From an uncultured bacterium (GTDB taxonomy: Bacteria; Bacillota; Clostridia; Lachnospirales; Lachnospiraceae), in the NCBI GenBank assembly GCA_905214875.1, contig CAJMNR010000030.1, forward strand, positions 1 to 50,339: DNA of 50,339 bases, written 5' to 3'. Position numbers and translations under genes: made by a program. The notes under the pieces were generated by a model. The model worked only from the letters and a program-made list of their open reading frames with translations. It did not search any database and was not told where the DNA came from. Shown here piece by piece: positions 15,349 to 24,147 of the stretch (position 1 is its first letter; the number at the start of each line of letters is the position of its first letter).

Positions 15349-17286
15349 CTAATACTGTCTTCCGTAATCAAATCCATACAGGACAGTTTCATTGTCTGCA
15401 CCATCTCGCTTCATGATATCCTTTTCCTCCTTGTACCATGGAGTCGCAAGCTTTCCTGTAAATGGAGCATCTCCCGCGAGGACATTGACCACGCCCATTC
15501 CTTCTGTTCCTGGAAGATAGCACATGACAACAGCATCCCAGTTAGAGCTGTATTCACCAAGCCTTACATTTCTTCCTGCAACAATCAGTGCGACTGTCTT
15601 CTTTCCAAGTTTTTTTGCTGTCTTGATTGCCTCTTTATTACCATCTAACCCCATGGGACCGGTAATGCTGATATTATCCGTATTACCAGTATCCGTTCCA
15701 TACGGCTTTTCCCCAAGGCAAAGCAAGGTAATATCAGCGCTTGCTGCCTTCTTTTCATCGGTTATTATCTTGATATTTGAATTCTTGGCTAATTTCTTAA
15801 GCCCTTCTAATATGGTGGTTCCTCCTTTAAGGATATGCTTTGTATCATTTCCTGACTGATTAAGGCTCGCATCCGTCTTTCCTTCCTCCCGCAAGGTGAA
15901 GCCACCACACTGGACTCCAAGATCATTTGCAGCCGGTCCTGTCACAAATATAGTAAGACTTTTTTCCTTGTTTAGAGGAAGTACTGAATTCTTGTTCTTT
16001 AACAATACAACGCTTTTTTCGACTAGTTCTTCCGCCGTTTCTCTTACTTCACTAGTGCCTGCTTCTTTAAGTGAAGACTTGATCTTTGTGTTTAGTGGGT
16101 CTGAAAATAAGCCCATCTCTTTTTTTACATTAAGGATTCTTGTAACGGCATCGTTGAGTCGCTCTTTCTTGATTTTTCCCTCTTTAACGCCCTCAATAAT
16201 GTAGCGCCTGCATAAGTCATACTCTTTCGGTTCCATTAACATGTCGATTCCTGTATTAACCCCTTTGATTACCTGTTCTTTTAATGAACCGGAAAGGCTA
16301 TGGATACCTTCATAATCACTAACTACGATTCCGTCAAACTGCATCGTATCCCCTTTTAACGTTTCGGTGATTAATTTCTTGTCTTCATGAATCATCGTTC
16401 CATTAACACTGCCGCTTCCTAGCATAATTGTCTTACATCCTGCATCGATTACTTCACGGTATGCTAATAATGCGTTATAGATTTCTGCATCAGACATGAC
16501 CACATTGGATGTCTTTTTATGTTCTTTCTTATCCTCTGAAATATATGTACCTGAATATCCTGTTACAAAATACTTTGCACAAGTCATGACACCTGCTTCC
16601 TTCATTCCTGACACATAGGCGCTTGCCATCTCCTTTACACGGTCAAGTTCTGAGGAATAGCTCTGATAGGAAATGCCCCATCTTGGATCTTTTACATTTA
16701 CTACACAAGGTGAAATCGTCCATCTGACTCCTGCTAATTTTAATTCTTCTCCTACTTGTTTTCCCATCTTCTTCGTAAGTTCTGTATCATTTGCCACGCC
16801 TACGTTGACGTTTTGTGGGAATACGACACTGTTCTTAAGATAACCGACACCATGTACACTTTCTAATCCATACAATGCCGGGATACCACTATCAGACTGC
16901 TTTGCCGATGCTTGAAATGTCTTTATCAGTTCCTTCCAACCTCCAGCACTCGTCTTTGTTGTATCAGATACTCCAAATACGCCTCCGTACCCATACTTAA
17001 GCATCTCATTTGGCGTCATATATTCAATAGAGCCTTGTACCATCTGGGCCGCCTTCTCTTCTACCGACATGGACTTAACAAGTTTATCAACTTTCTGTGT
17101 TTTTGTAAACTTTGCAGTCGGTCTTTTTGTCGGACCAACTAGTGGTGCTTCTGTTGCATTTGGATCCACAGTCACGGTCTGTACCGGCGTAGCTGTTGGA
17201 ATGATTTCCTTCTCTGATGAACAACTAACCAGCATGACTGTTAAGACTAAACTCATAGAAACCCCAATCATTTTTCTAAGTTTCAT
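15349..17286 (-). CDS. Glycoside hydrolase family 3 lipoprotein
   Basis: This 645-residue lipoprotein has the lipobox MLVSC, a Thr/Pro-rich linker, a GH3 N-terminal TIM barrel (about 65-375) and a GH3 C-terminal domain (about 420-630). GIVVSDYEGI carries the nucleophile Asp in the SDY/SDW position. GVRWTISPCVVNVKDPRWG is the conserved barrel segment. The usual KHF motif is replaced by KYF (CAKYFVTGY), changing a substrate-contact His to Tyr. Typical products are beta-glucosidases or related exo-glycosidases on the cell surface. The start at 17286 is preferred over GTG 17292 for spacing from AGGCGGGG. No polysaccharide-utilisation genes adjoin it. Confidence 0.9.
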   Translation of the reverse strand: MKLRKMIGVSMSLVLTVMLVSCSSEKEIIPTATPVQTVTVDPNATEAPLVGPTKRPTAKFTKTQKVDKLVKSMSVEEKAAQMVQGSIEYMTPNEMLKYGYGGVFGVSDTTKTSAGGWKELIKTFQASAKQSDSGIPALYGLESVHGVGYLKNSVVFPQNVNVGVANDTELTKKMGKQVGEELKLAGVRWTISPCVVNVKDPRWGISYQSYSSELDRVKEMASAYVSGMKEAGVMTCAKYFVTGYSGTYISEDKKEHKKTSNVVMSDAEIYNALLAYREVIDAGCKTIMLGSGSVNGTMIHEDKKLITETLKGDTMQFDGIVVSDYEGIHSLSGSLKEQVIKGVNTGIDMLMEPKEYDLCRRYIIEGVKEGKIKKERLNDAVTRILNVKKEMGLFSDPLNTKIKSSLKEAGTSEVRETAEELVEKSVVLLKNKNSVLPLNKEKSLTIFVTGPAANDLGVQCGGFTLREEGKTDASLNQSGNDTKHILKGGTTILEGLKKLAKNSNIKIITDEKKAASADITLLCLGEKPYGTDTGNTDNISITGPMGLDGNKEAIKTAKKLGKKTVALIVAGRNVRLGEYSSNWDAVVMCYLPGTEGMGVVNVLAGDAPFTGKLATPWYKEEKDIMKRDGADNETVLYGFDYGRQY

Positions 17287-17393
17287 CTCCACCCCGCCTT
17301 TATAATTATGTATATATCTATATTATAACATTTTTTGACAGTGGTAAAGAAAAAAAAGGAAGAGCAGTAAACAAATTGTTACTTTGCTTCCTT

Positions 17394-18227
17394 TTATTTA
17401 TCCCTGCGTAGGGGCGTAAAATTCTCAAAAATAATATAATCAAAATAATGTTTATTATTATCGTAATCGTATTGATTGCGAACGGTCCACGCTGCAGTTG
17501 GCAGGTGATATAGCTTTCGAACCAATTGAAGTGATGTATTCGTTGCATACTTATGATTATATGCAATAAAATCTGGCTTTGTAAACCAGTTAAATAACAA
17601 TCTGGATAAGCAGAACATAAGCACCTTGTTACCTGGCTCTTTCTCTTTGATAAAATCATCTGCAAGCTGTCCACGTATTATTGTGTCACGATTCTTTTTA
17701 AACCAATGTAAAACAAGTGGATTAAAACTTTCCACGCAATAATCACCTTCATAAGAATCAAGAAGTTCCATTGCCTTCTCACAAAGAGTAAGGTCAAATC
17801 GTTCTACTTTAAATTCTATGATCAGCGGAACCATGCCTTCCACTAACTGTAATGTTTCTTTAAGGGTTGGAATTGATTCATTGGAATCATAAAGACGTAA
17901 AGCCTTCAGTTCTGACAAAGTCAGCTCATTTACCTTTCTATCTACACCAGTCACACGTTTTAACGTATAATCATGAAAGACAACCGGAACATGATCTTTC
18001 GACAACTGGATATCTAATTCGATACCATATCCATAATCGATCGCATCCGAAAAAGCTTTTAAAGAATTTTCCGGCGCATCGGTATTGTTATTATAAAATC
18101 CTCTATGTGCGTACAGCCAACCGTCTAACCGCTCTTGGCTTGGACGATCTTTGACTCTTGGCATTATTAAATATAAATACAGCAACGCTGCTGCAAAAAG
18201 AACGCAGAGAGTAATTAAAATTGCCAT
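17394..18227 (-). CDS. Glycerophosphodiester phosphodiesterase (GDPD)
   Basis: This 277-residue protein has one N-terminal membrane segment (ILITLCVLFAAALLYLYLI), then a GDPD TIM barrel. AHRG is the first catalytic His, PENSLKAF and IELDIQLSKD carry metal ligands, and VFHD has the second His. Later barrel strands are visible as LIIEFK, CVESFN and AAWTVRN. It hydrolyses glycerophosphodiesters to glycerol-3-phosphate and an alcohol, in phospholipid or teichoic acid turnover. It has its own promoter and lies between the SulP and GH3 genes, without obvious functional link. Confidence 0.93.
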   Translation of the reverse strand: MAILITLCVLFAAALLYLYLIMPRVKDRPSQERLDGWLYAHRGFYNNNTDAPENSLKAFSDAIDYGYGIELDIQLSKDHVPVVFHDYTLKRVTGVDRKVNELTLSELKALRLYDSNESIPTLKETLQLVEGMVPLIIEFKVERFDLTLCEKAMELLDSYEGDYCVESFNPLVLHWFKKNRDTIIRGQLADDFIKEKEPGNKVLMFCLSRLLFNWFTKPDFIAYNHKYATNTSLQLVRKLYHLPTAAWTVRNQYDYDNNKHYFDYIIFENFTPLRRDK

Positions 18228-18262
18228 AGAACTCCTCCTAACTGTGATTCATTCCTAAGACA

Positions 18263-18291
18263 TTTATACCATAAATTCTCTGTCATGTCTA
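18263..18291 (-). promoter_or_regulatory. Promoter of the GDPD gene
   Basis: On the minus strand TAGACA, a 17-bp spacer and TATAAA with TGG in front (extended -10) precede the gene by about 35 bp. Confidence 0.65.
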
Positions 18292-18323
18292 TTTTAATAA
18301 TGCAAGTCGACAATAAATTCCTA

Positions 18324-19970
18324 TTATTTTGATGTTACAATCGCTTCTGCTGCCTCTAATGCGGCATCAATATTTGGTAAGAAATTCTTTTCTCCCACTA
18401 ACTCAATAAATCCGGCCTTTGTCATAACTTTCAATGGCTGTTCATTTACATGGGATAATAATAAGGTTACATGATCTTTCTTACATTGTTCATATAATTT
18501 CTTTAAGCTGTTTAATCCTGTTGTATCCATTGCTGGAACGCTTCTCATACGAAGGATTAAGACATCATGCTTTTCACTGAAAACGATGTTTGTAAATTCT
18601 TCACTCGCGCCAAAGAAAATCGGTCCTGTAATTTCATAAACAAGCGTATTCTTTGGAACTACTTTGTATCCGATATAGTCTGGATCATCTGCTTCGTCTC
18701 CATCTTCTACATAAACCCAGCTATTTATTTGTGTAACATCTGCCATACGTTTCATAAATAAAAGACACGCTAATACGATACCAACTACAATTGCTACTAC
18801 AAGGTCAAATACAACTGTTAACACTAATGTAGTCACAAATACCGCGATATCGCTTTTTGGTGAAGACATAAGTACTGTCTTACATTGTTTTAATCCACTC
18901 ATGTTATATGCTACTATAAATAAAATAGCTGCAATTGTAGGCATAGGGATAAGTGCTGCATAAGGCATTAATACAACAAGTACTAATAATAATACGACTG
19001 CATGTACCATACCTGCAATTGGAGTACGTCCACCATTTTTAATGTTGGCTGCTGTTCTTGCGATAGCTCCAGTTGCTGGAATTCCACCAAATAATGCGGA
19101 TGCAGTATTACCAACACCTTGTGCAATTAATTCCATGTTGGAATTATGCTTGCTTCCGATCATTCCATCTGCAACAACACAAGATAATAAAGATTCGATT
19201 GCTGCTAAGATGGCAATTGTAAATGCATCTGGTAAGATATTACGAATTGTTGCATAATCCACAGCTGGAATATGGAACGTTGGAAGTGCGGAAGTAACTT
19301 GGTTACCGATTGTAGCTACTTCAAGATTTCCGATTTTTACGACTGCTGCACAAACGATTACAGCAATTAAAGACGATGGAATCTTCTTAAAGAATTTTGG
19401 CCATATAATTAAGATGGCTAATGATAAAATACCAATAAGAATTGCCATATAATTGATTGTGTTCATACTTGAAATGATTTCTTTCACTTTGTCCACGGTT
19501 TCAATTGGAGTCGTTGAAAATTTTAAACCAAGAAAATCCTTTACTTGGCCAATTACCAATGTAATTGCAATACCAAGGGTAAATCCTGTTGTAATTGTAT
19601 AAGGGATGAAACGAATGTAACTGCCTAGACGGCAAAATCCCATAATTACTAAAATGATACCCGCAATAATCGTTGCCCAAATAAGGCCATCCATACCATT
19701 TTCAGCTTTAATTCCTGCAACGATCGTTGCGAATGCTGCGGTAGGTCCTGCAATCTGAACCCTGCTTCCGCCTAAAAAGGAAATGATAAAACCTGCAATG
19801 ATTGCGGTATATAAGCCCTGCGTTGGAGACACTCCGGATGCAATGGCTAATGCGATTGATAATGGCAATGCGATGATTGCAACGATAATACCAGAAATGA
19901 TATCTTTTACTGCCTGTTCTTTTGTATAGCTTCCCATCACCGAGAACAATTTCGGCTTAAGTTGATTCAT
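18324..19970 (-). CDS. SulP family anion transporter with STAS domain
   Basis: This 548-residue permease has the SLC26/SulP core of about 12-14 membrane segments (residues 20-405) and a C-terminal cytosolic STAS domain (about 435-540; LRMRSVPAMDTTGLNSLKKL). IAGPTAAFATIVAG and SALFGGIPATGAIARTAANIKNGGRTPIAG are family signatures. Substrates in the family include sulfate, bicarbonate and dicarboxylates; the sequence does not decide between them. No carbonic anhydrase or sulfate-assimilation gene adjoins it. Confidence 0.94.
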   Translation of the reverse strand: MNQLKPKLFSVMGSYTKEQAVKDIISGIIVAIIALPLSIALAIASGVSPTQGLYTAIIAGFIISFLGGSRVQIAGPTAAFATIVAGIKAENGMDGLIWATIIAGIILVIMGFCRLGSYIRFIPYTITTGFTLGIAITLVIGQVKDFLGLKFSTTPIETVDKVKEIISSMNTINYMAILIGILSLAILIIWPKFFKKIPSSLIAVIVCAAVVKIGNLEVATIGNQVTSALPTFHIPAVDYATIRNILPDAFTIAILAAIESLLSCVVADGMIGSKHNSNMELIAQGVGNTASALFGGIPATGAIARTAANIKNGGRTPIAGMVHAVVLLLVLVVLMPYAALIPMPTIAAILFIVAYNMSGLKQCKTVLMSSPKSDIAVFVTTLVLTVVFDLVVAIVVGIVLACLLFMKRMADVTQINSWVYVEDGDEADDPDYIGYKVVPKNTLVYEITGPIFFGASEEFTNIVFSEKHDVLILRMRSVPAMDTTGLNSLKKLYEQCKKDHVTLLLSHVNEQPLKVMTKAGFIELVGEKNFLPNIDAALEAAEAIVTSK

Positions 19971-20009
19971 AAAAAATGCCTCCTATAATATAAAAGTCGT
20001 CAATTCAAA

Positions 20010-20038
20010 AGTTTATTCCTTTATTTGCGAGATTTCAA
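20010..20038 (-). promoter_or_regulatory. Promoter of the SulP gene
   Basis: TTGAAA, a 17-bp spacer and TAAACT lie on the minus strand, about 40 bp before the start codon. Confidence 0.55.
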
Positions 20039-20125
20039 GTCGATTTTTAGAATAATTTAATATTTTATTTAGAATTGTAAACTCTTACTAAATAAGAGGC
20101 CAAAAATATTTGGTTTTATTGTGAT

Positions 20126-21202
20126 TTATTTTTTGCTGTAATAAGAAAGAATTAATCCTGTCACCTGATTATAACTATTGGTGCCTTCTGTTTGCGCATT
20201 GGCTTTCAGATAAACATCATTAACTTTATTTGATATCGTAGCAATCTTAGTATCATACTTTTCCCAAAACTCATGTTTATTAAGGATATCCTTGTTTGCC
20301 TGCTCACAAAGCTGTTTACGAATCGTGGAATAGCTCTCTGTATCGTAATTTAAAAGCTCGCTCATGCAGTAGGAATACGCATTCATATAACCGCTATATT
20401 GAAACGATGGTTCTTCTGACTCAACACACGCTAAAAAACCTACAAAATTTGCTTCTTCTTCACGCATAATCCCTTTTAAATGGCTGAGTTCATGGCACAT
20501 GGTAAATGGCTTTAAGTACTCTGGCATATCAGAATTGTAATTCGCTTCTACTGTAAACGGCGAATAGATTCCAGTAATGTCCTGATAACTTAGTAGTTCC
20601 GCAATAAGAAGTCCTTTTGGATTCGGATAATAACCTGACAGAGACGTATACGTGCCCGACAAATTCTTCATTGCTTCTTTGGCAAGCTTCTCTTTGTTAC
20701 CATCAATATAAGTAATCCCATTTTCATCTACCGGAAGTTTATCTGCTAACTCATTGATCTTACTTGTTAAAACCGTACAGACATCAATTAACTCCTGCTT
20801 GTCATATGCTTTCGTCTCAAATCCCTCTTCTTGGGCAAATGACTTCTTGTGATAATTTACTCCGCAATTGACCACATAAAGAAAGCAAAGAATCGATACC
20901 GCTAAAAACAGCGTCTCAACTCCACGAAGCACTCCCCCCTTTAGCGACTTGCCTTGTTTACTGTTTCGATGTCTCTTAATCATCGCCCGAACAATGATGA
21001 CCACGACAAATAAAATTGCCGCATACAGTAAAAGTTCGACCACCGAAAACGGAAACCAGCCAAATACCCAGGCAAATACAGTAGAAACGGGACGATAGAT
21101 ATAGTGGTAATACCAGTCCGGAAACCATGAAATCGCTCTCGCCATCATGGAAAGTATAATACTGATAGCTAACAAGATACATGCTATTATGCTCTTTCTC
21201 AC
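20126..21202 (-). CDS. DUF3810 family membrane zincin-like protein
   Basis: This 358-residue protein has three N-terminal membrane segments (residues about 5-25, 35-70 and 93-115) and an extracytoplasmic C-terminal domain. TMCHELSHLKGIMREEEANFVGFLAC contains HExxH plus a downstream Glu-Glu at metalloprotease spacing, consistent with the zincin-like fold assigned to DUF3810. It could be a membrane metallopeptidase, but no substrate is known. The start is GTG, 8 nt after GGAGGG. The TGCTATAAT promoter is about 25 bp upstream. It is divergent from the amidase gene. Confidence 0.85.
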   Translation of the reverse strand: MRKSIIACILLAISIILSMMARAISWFPDWYYHYIYRPVSTVFAWVFGWFPFSVVELLLYAAILFVVVIIVRAMIKRHRNSKQGKSLKGGVLRGVETLFLAVSILCFLYVVNCGVNYHKKSFAQEEGFETKAYDKQELIDVCTVLTSKINELADKLPVDENGITYIDGNKEKLAKEAMKNLSGTYTSLSGYYPNPKGLLIAELLSYQDITGIYSPFTVEANYNSDMPEYLKPFTMCHELSHLKGIMREEEANFVGFLACVESEEPSFQYSGYMNAYSYCMSELLNYDTESYSTIRKQLCEQANKDILNKHEFWEKYDTKIATISNKVNDVYLKANAQTEGTNSYNQVTGLILSYYSKK

Positions 21203-21225
21203 GCTAATCGCCCTCCTTTTTATTT

Positions 21226-21234
21226 ATTATAGCA
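21226..21234 (-). promoter_or_regulatory. Extended -10 promoter of the DUF3810 gene
   Basis: TGCTATAAT on the minus strand, with no good -35 box at 17 bp. It is identical to the box before the hybrid kinase. Confidence 0.6.
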
Positions 21235-21268
21235 TAGAACTGTGATAAGAAAGTGAACTTGTTTTTCA

Positions 21269-21284
21269 TTTTGTATATACAAAA
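21269..21284. repeat. 16-bp perfect palindrome in a divergent promoter region
   Basis: TTTTGTATATACAAAA reads the same on both strands and lies between the DUF3810 and amidase genes. It could be an operator; it is AT-rich, so chance is not excluded. Confidence 0.35.
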
Positions 21285-21342
21285 GAAGGAATCCATTGTA
21301 AAATATAAGGCACAACAATTTATATTATTAAGGGGATAATTT

Positions 21343-22290
21343 ATGAAATCACTTTCAAAAAAATTAATGACCGTCATGATGCTTTTGACAGTACTATCTA
21401 TCAACCTGATTTCATCTGACACCGCATATGCGACAAGCAAAAAGAAAATGGCTTTTACAAGCAAAGTCTCTTCACTTAAGGCCGGAAAGTCTTATACATT
21501 TAAGACAAACATGCCAAAAGCCGATACAAAATGGAAAGTTTCCAATACAAAGATTGCCACAATCTCAAGTACTGGTAAATTAACGGCAAAAAAAGTAGGT
21601 AAAGTAACGGTTACTGCTACATACAAGAAACAAAAGGTTACCATTACTGTAGCTATAACACCGAAAAAGATCATAGGAATTGATCCTGGACACCAAGAGA
21701 AACAAAACAAAGGATTAGAGCCTATCGGCCCTGGTTCTTCTACAAAAAAGCAAAAAGTTTCTTCTGGTACACAAGGTGTGGCAACTAAGGTTCCTGAATA
21801 TAAACTTACACTTACCATTGCAAAGAAGTTAAAGACTGAACTTGAAAATCGTGGCTACCAAGTTGTCATGACTCGTACTTCGAATAATGTAAACATCAGC
21901 AATAAGGAAAGGGCTTTACTTCTAAACAAGAAAAAGGTTGATATCGCAATCCGTCTTCACGCAGATGGTTCGACTAACCGTAATACAACTGGAGCAAGTT
22001 CTTTATATACTTCTACTGCTAACCGCTATGTTTCTAAAAGCATAAGCAAGAAAAGCAAGAAGTTATCAGATGCCGTTATTTCTGCATACTGCAAAGAAAC
22101 AAAGATTAAGAACCGTGGTTCTGTAGTTCGTAATGACCTTACAGGAAACAATTATAGTAAAGTACCAACGATCTGCTTTGAAATGGGCTTTATGTCCAAC
22201 GCCAAAGAGGACCGTAGCATGCAAACAGCCTCCATGCAGACAAAAATGGTAAAAGGCCTTGCAAACGGTATCGACAACTATTTTAAATAA
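21343..22290 (+). CDS. N-acetylmuramoyl-L-alanine amidase with Ig-like domain
   Basis: This 315-residue secreted protein has a signal peptide (MTVMMLLTVLSINLISS...AYA), a Big_2 Ig-like domain (about 33-107, with ATISSTGKLTAKKVGKVTVTA) and a C-terminal Amidase_3 domain. Zinc and catalytic residues are visible in IGIDPGHQ (His), PEYKLTLTI (Glu), IRLHADGS (His) and CFEMGFMSN (Glu). It cleaves the amide bond between muramic acid and the stem peptide. The Ig-like part probably anchors to the wall. It is monocistronic, ending in a strong terminator. Confidence 0.94.
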   Translation: MKSLSKKLMTVMMLLTVLSINLISSDTAYATSKKKMAFTSKVSSLKAGKSYTFKTNMPKADTKWKVSNTKIATISSTGKLTAKKVGKVTVTATYKKQKVTITVAITPKKIIGIDPGHQEKQNKGLEPIGPGSSTKKQKVSSGTQGVATKVPEYKLTLTIAKKLKTELENRGYQVVMTRTSNNVNISNKERALLLNKKKVDIAIRLHADGSTNRNTTGASSLYTSTANRYVSKSISKKSKKLSDAVISAYCKETKIKNRGSVVRNDLTGNNYSKVPTICFEMGFMSNAKEDRSMQTASMQTKMVKGLANGIDNYFK

Positions 22291-22300
22291 AATATTTCGA

Positions 22301-22350
22301 AAAAGAGCATCTCTTTATAGTGATATGGCTATAAAGGGATGCTCTTTTTT
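22301..22350. terminator. Bidirectional terminator, amidase / GH26-like
   Basis: A long stem (AAAAGAGCATC...GATGCTCTTTT plus inner CTTTATAG/CTATAAAG) with T-runs on both sides lies between convergent genes. Confidence 0.88.
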
Positions 22351-22386
22351 AGGGAAGTTGAGAGTGTCGAAGACACTTGGTTCTAG

Positions 22387-23856
22387 TTATGCTTCTACTT
22401 CTACATTCACTTCTGTTGGTACAAAGCGTAAACGGATGTCTGGGAGTTTCTTAATTACTGTATATGTGTTTTCCATCCAGTCTTCTGTTGCGCCTTCTGT
22501 GTTTTCTCCTGTTGCTGGAGGTGCAAACAGGCGTAATGTAAGTTCGCATGCTTTCGTAAGTGGCTTTTCAAAGAATGCACTCATCATATCGATATTCTTT
22601 ACACCAGGTGCCTTATAGAACCATCTTCCGTTTAATTCCATCATTAAGTTAAGGTCTTTGATTTCATCATCAAAAATTACCTCTGCAAATACAGGATTGT
22701 CTTCAAATTGTAGTGGAATCTCGATACCTGTAGAATCTTCTGCACCGCCCCATCTTAATGTAACAGGGAATGTAACTTCTTCGCCCGTTGTCATTTCTGG
22801 TTTAAAGTAATCTTCATGGATGATTTCTTTATATACCTTTAGTTCAGGCTGTTCGATACCTACATCGCTGTTATTAGGATCTGTAATCTCAAGACCTAAA
22901 CGTCCATCATCTCTAAATTGATAGAACGTAAATGCATCCAGCCATTTTTCATCATCTGCTTTTAACATCTCACAGAACTCTTTCACCATCTTAGCTTGGT
23001 CATATGGTCCTGTTACGTCACCATCTGCATTAAACTCACTCATAACCATAGGCTTTTTCACACCGCCATTAATCTCTTTAAATCGATTATAGCTTCTTTT
23101 CGTCATATCATAGATATCTTTTACCTTATATAATTTATGAGTGTTTCCGCCTGGTTCTGCAATATCATAAGGCCATCCCCAATGGAGAGCCATATACTTA
23201 TCTACTGACCAGATATCCGTAGCCTTAACCGCTTCTTTAAATTCTTCTTCTTTTTCAATCTCATTCTTATTTGCATCTTCGATTCCGCCAATACAAAGAA
23301 TGGTTTGAACATTTGGTGCATACTCCGTAATGATCTTATGTGCTCTTACATAGAAGTCTGCAACTTCTTGATATGTACAGCGTTTATTAAAGGAGAACCA
23401 GTCCCCAGTTGCTTCATGATTGATTCGCATCTGCATTCTTCCGAATGTTCTTAAATCTTTTGCAATTGCGATTAATTGTTCATCTGTTACATGAGGATCA
23501 ATGGTAAGAGTCAAGATGACATCCTGTCCATGGCGTCTTATATCCCTCATAAAAGTAAATGGTTCCTCATTTCGATTGCCACCAATTCCGCCTTTATATG
23601 TAAAATAGTCATCATATGGATAATCCCATGCAAATGAAATATCTGCATCTTTGTATGCTTCGCTGACACGTTGTGGCCACGCCTCATCAAATGGATAATA
23701 ACAATACATTAGGTTGATTGCTCTATGTGGTCTCCCTAATTTTTGTAAGATATAATCCTGGTTCACGTATAATCCACGTTCGCTACCATCACTTAAATCC
23801 AAAGTAAACTGCGCTTTCCCCATATGTACACTATAAGCTTTTTTATTCTGCTCCAT
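22387..23856 (-). CDS. Putative clan GH-A glycosyl hydrolase (GH26-like)
   Basis: This 489-residue protein has features of a TIM-barrel glycosidase. MRINHEATGDWFSF (Glu148, candidate acid/base) resembles the GH26 R-x-x-HE-x-x-GxWF pattern. PMVMSEFNADGDV carries a candidate nucleophile Glu at a strand end, roughly residue 276. FTFYQFRDDGRLGLE follows as the last barrel strand. The C-terminal ~130 residues form a beta-rich domain. Start 23856 has AGGAGG 9 nt upstream; the longer reading would add a hydrophobic stretch but has no ribosome site. No signal peptide is present, so it would act inside the cell. The GH26 link is my inference from the motifs; GH39-like or other GH-A families remain possible. 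Confidence 0.55.
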   Translation of the reverse strand: MEQNKKAYSVHMGKAQFTLDLSDGSERGLYVNQDYILQKLGRPHRAINLMYCYYPFDEAWPQRVSEAYKDADISFAWDYPYDDYFTYKGGIGGNRNEEPFTFMRDIRRHGQDVILTLTIDPHVTDEQLIAIAKDLRTFGRMQMRINHEATGDWFSFNKRCTYQEVADFYVRAHKIITEYAPNVQTILCIGGIEDANKNEIEKEEEFKEAVKATDIWSVDKYMALHWGWPYDIAEPGGNTHKLYKVKDIYDMTKRSYNRFKEINGGVKKPMVMSEFNADGDVTGPYDQAKMVKEFCEMLKADDEKWLDAFTFYQFRDDGRLGLEITDPNNSDVGIEQPELKVYKEIIHEDYFKPEMTTGEEVTFPVTLRWGGAEDSTGIEIPLQFEDNPVFAEVIFDDEIKDLNLMMELNGRWFYKAPGVKNIDMMSAFFEKPLTKACELTLRLFAPPATGENTEGATEDWMENTYTVIKKLPDIRLRFVPTEVNVEVEA

Positions 23857-24049
23857 GTAATAACTCCTCCTTACTTTTATTACCATCAATATAACAAACG
23901 CAAGGCTGGCATACAATGTAGATTATCATATAGAAAATAGTCAATCTTATATTCCAATTTATTCGACAAGATTATATCACTGTATACTTTTCCACTGCTC
24001 CTAATTAGTAGCATTAGCACTCCTTATAAATAATAATCTTTTTATTAAT

Positions 24050-24082
24050 TTGATTGACTAATCAATAAAGTTTTGCTACTAT
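24050..24082 (+). promoter_or_regulatory. Promoter of the purine permease gene with overlapping palindrome
   Basis: TTGACT (24054-24059), 17 bp and TACTAT (24077-24082) form a good vegetative promoter. The palindrome TTGATT-GACT-AATCAA (24050-24065) covers the -35 box. A stem-loop (TTTCCAAA/TTTGGAAA, 24099-24122) lies in the leader just before the ribosome site. No purine riboswitch consensus was found. Confidence 0.65.
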
Positions 24083-24147
24083 CTAGTTGTTCAAATCGTT
24101 TCCAAACTCATCTTTTTGGAAATGTGTTACATGAAGGAGGAAATATC

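Noticed and set aside
24000..24147. Purine riboswitch before the permease
   Set aside because: The leader lacks the conserved purine aptamer sequences; only a simple stem-loop is present.
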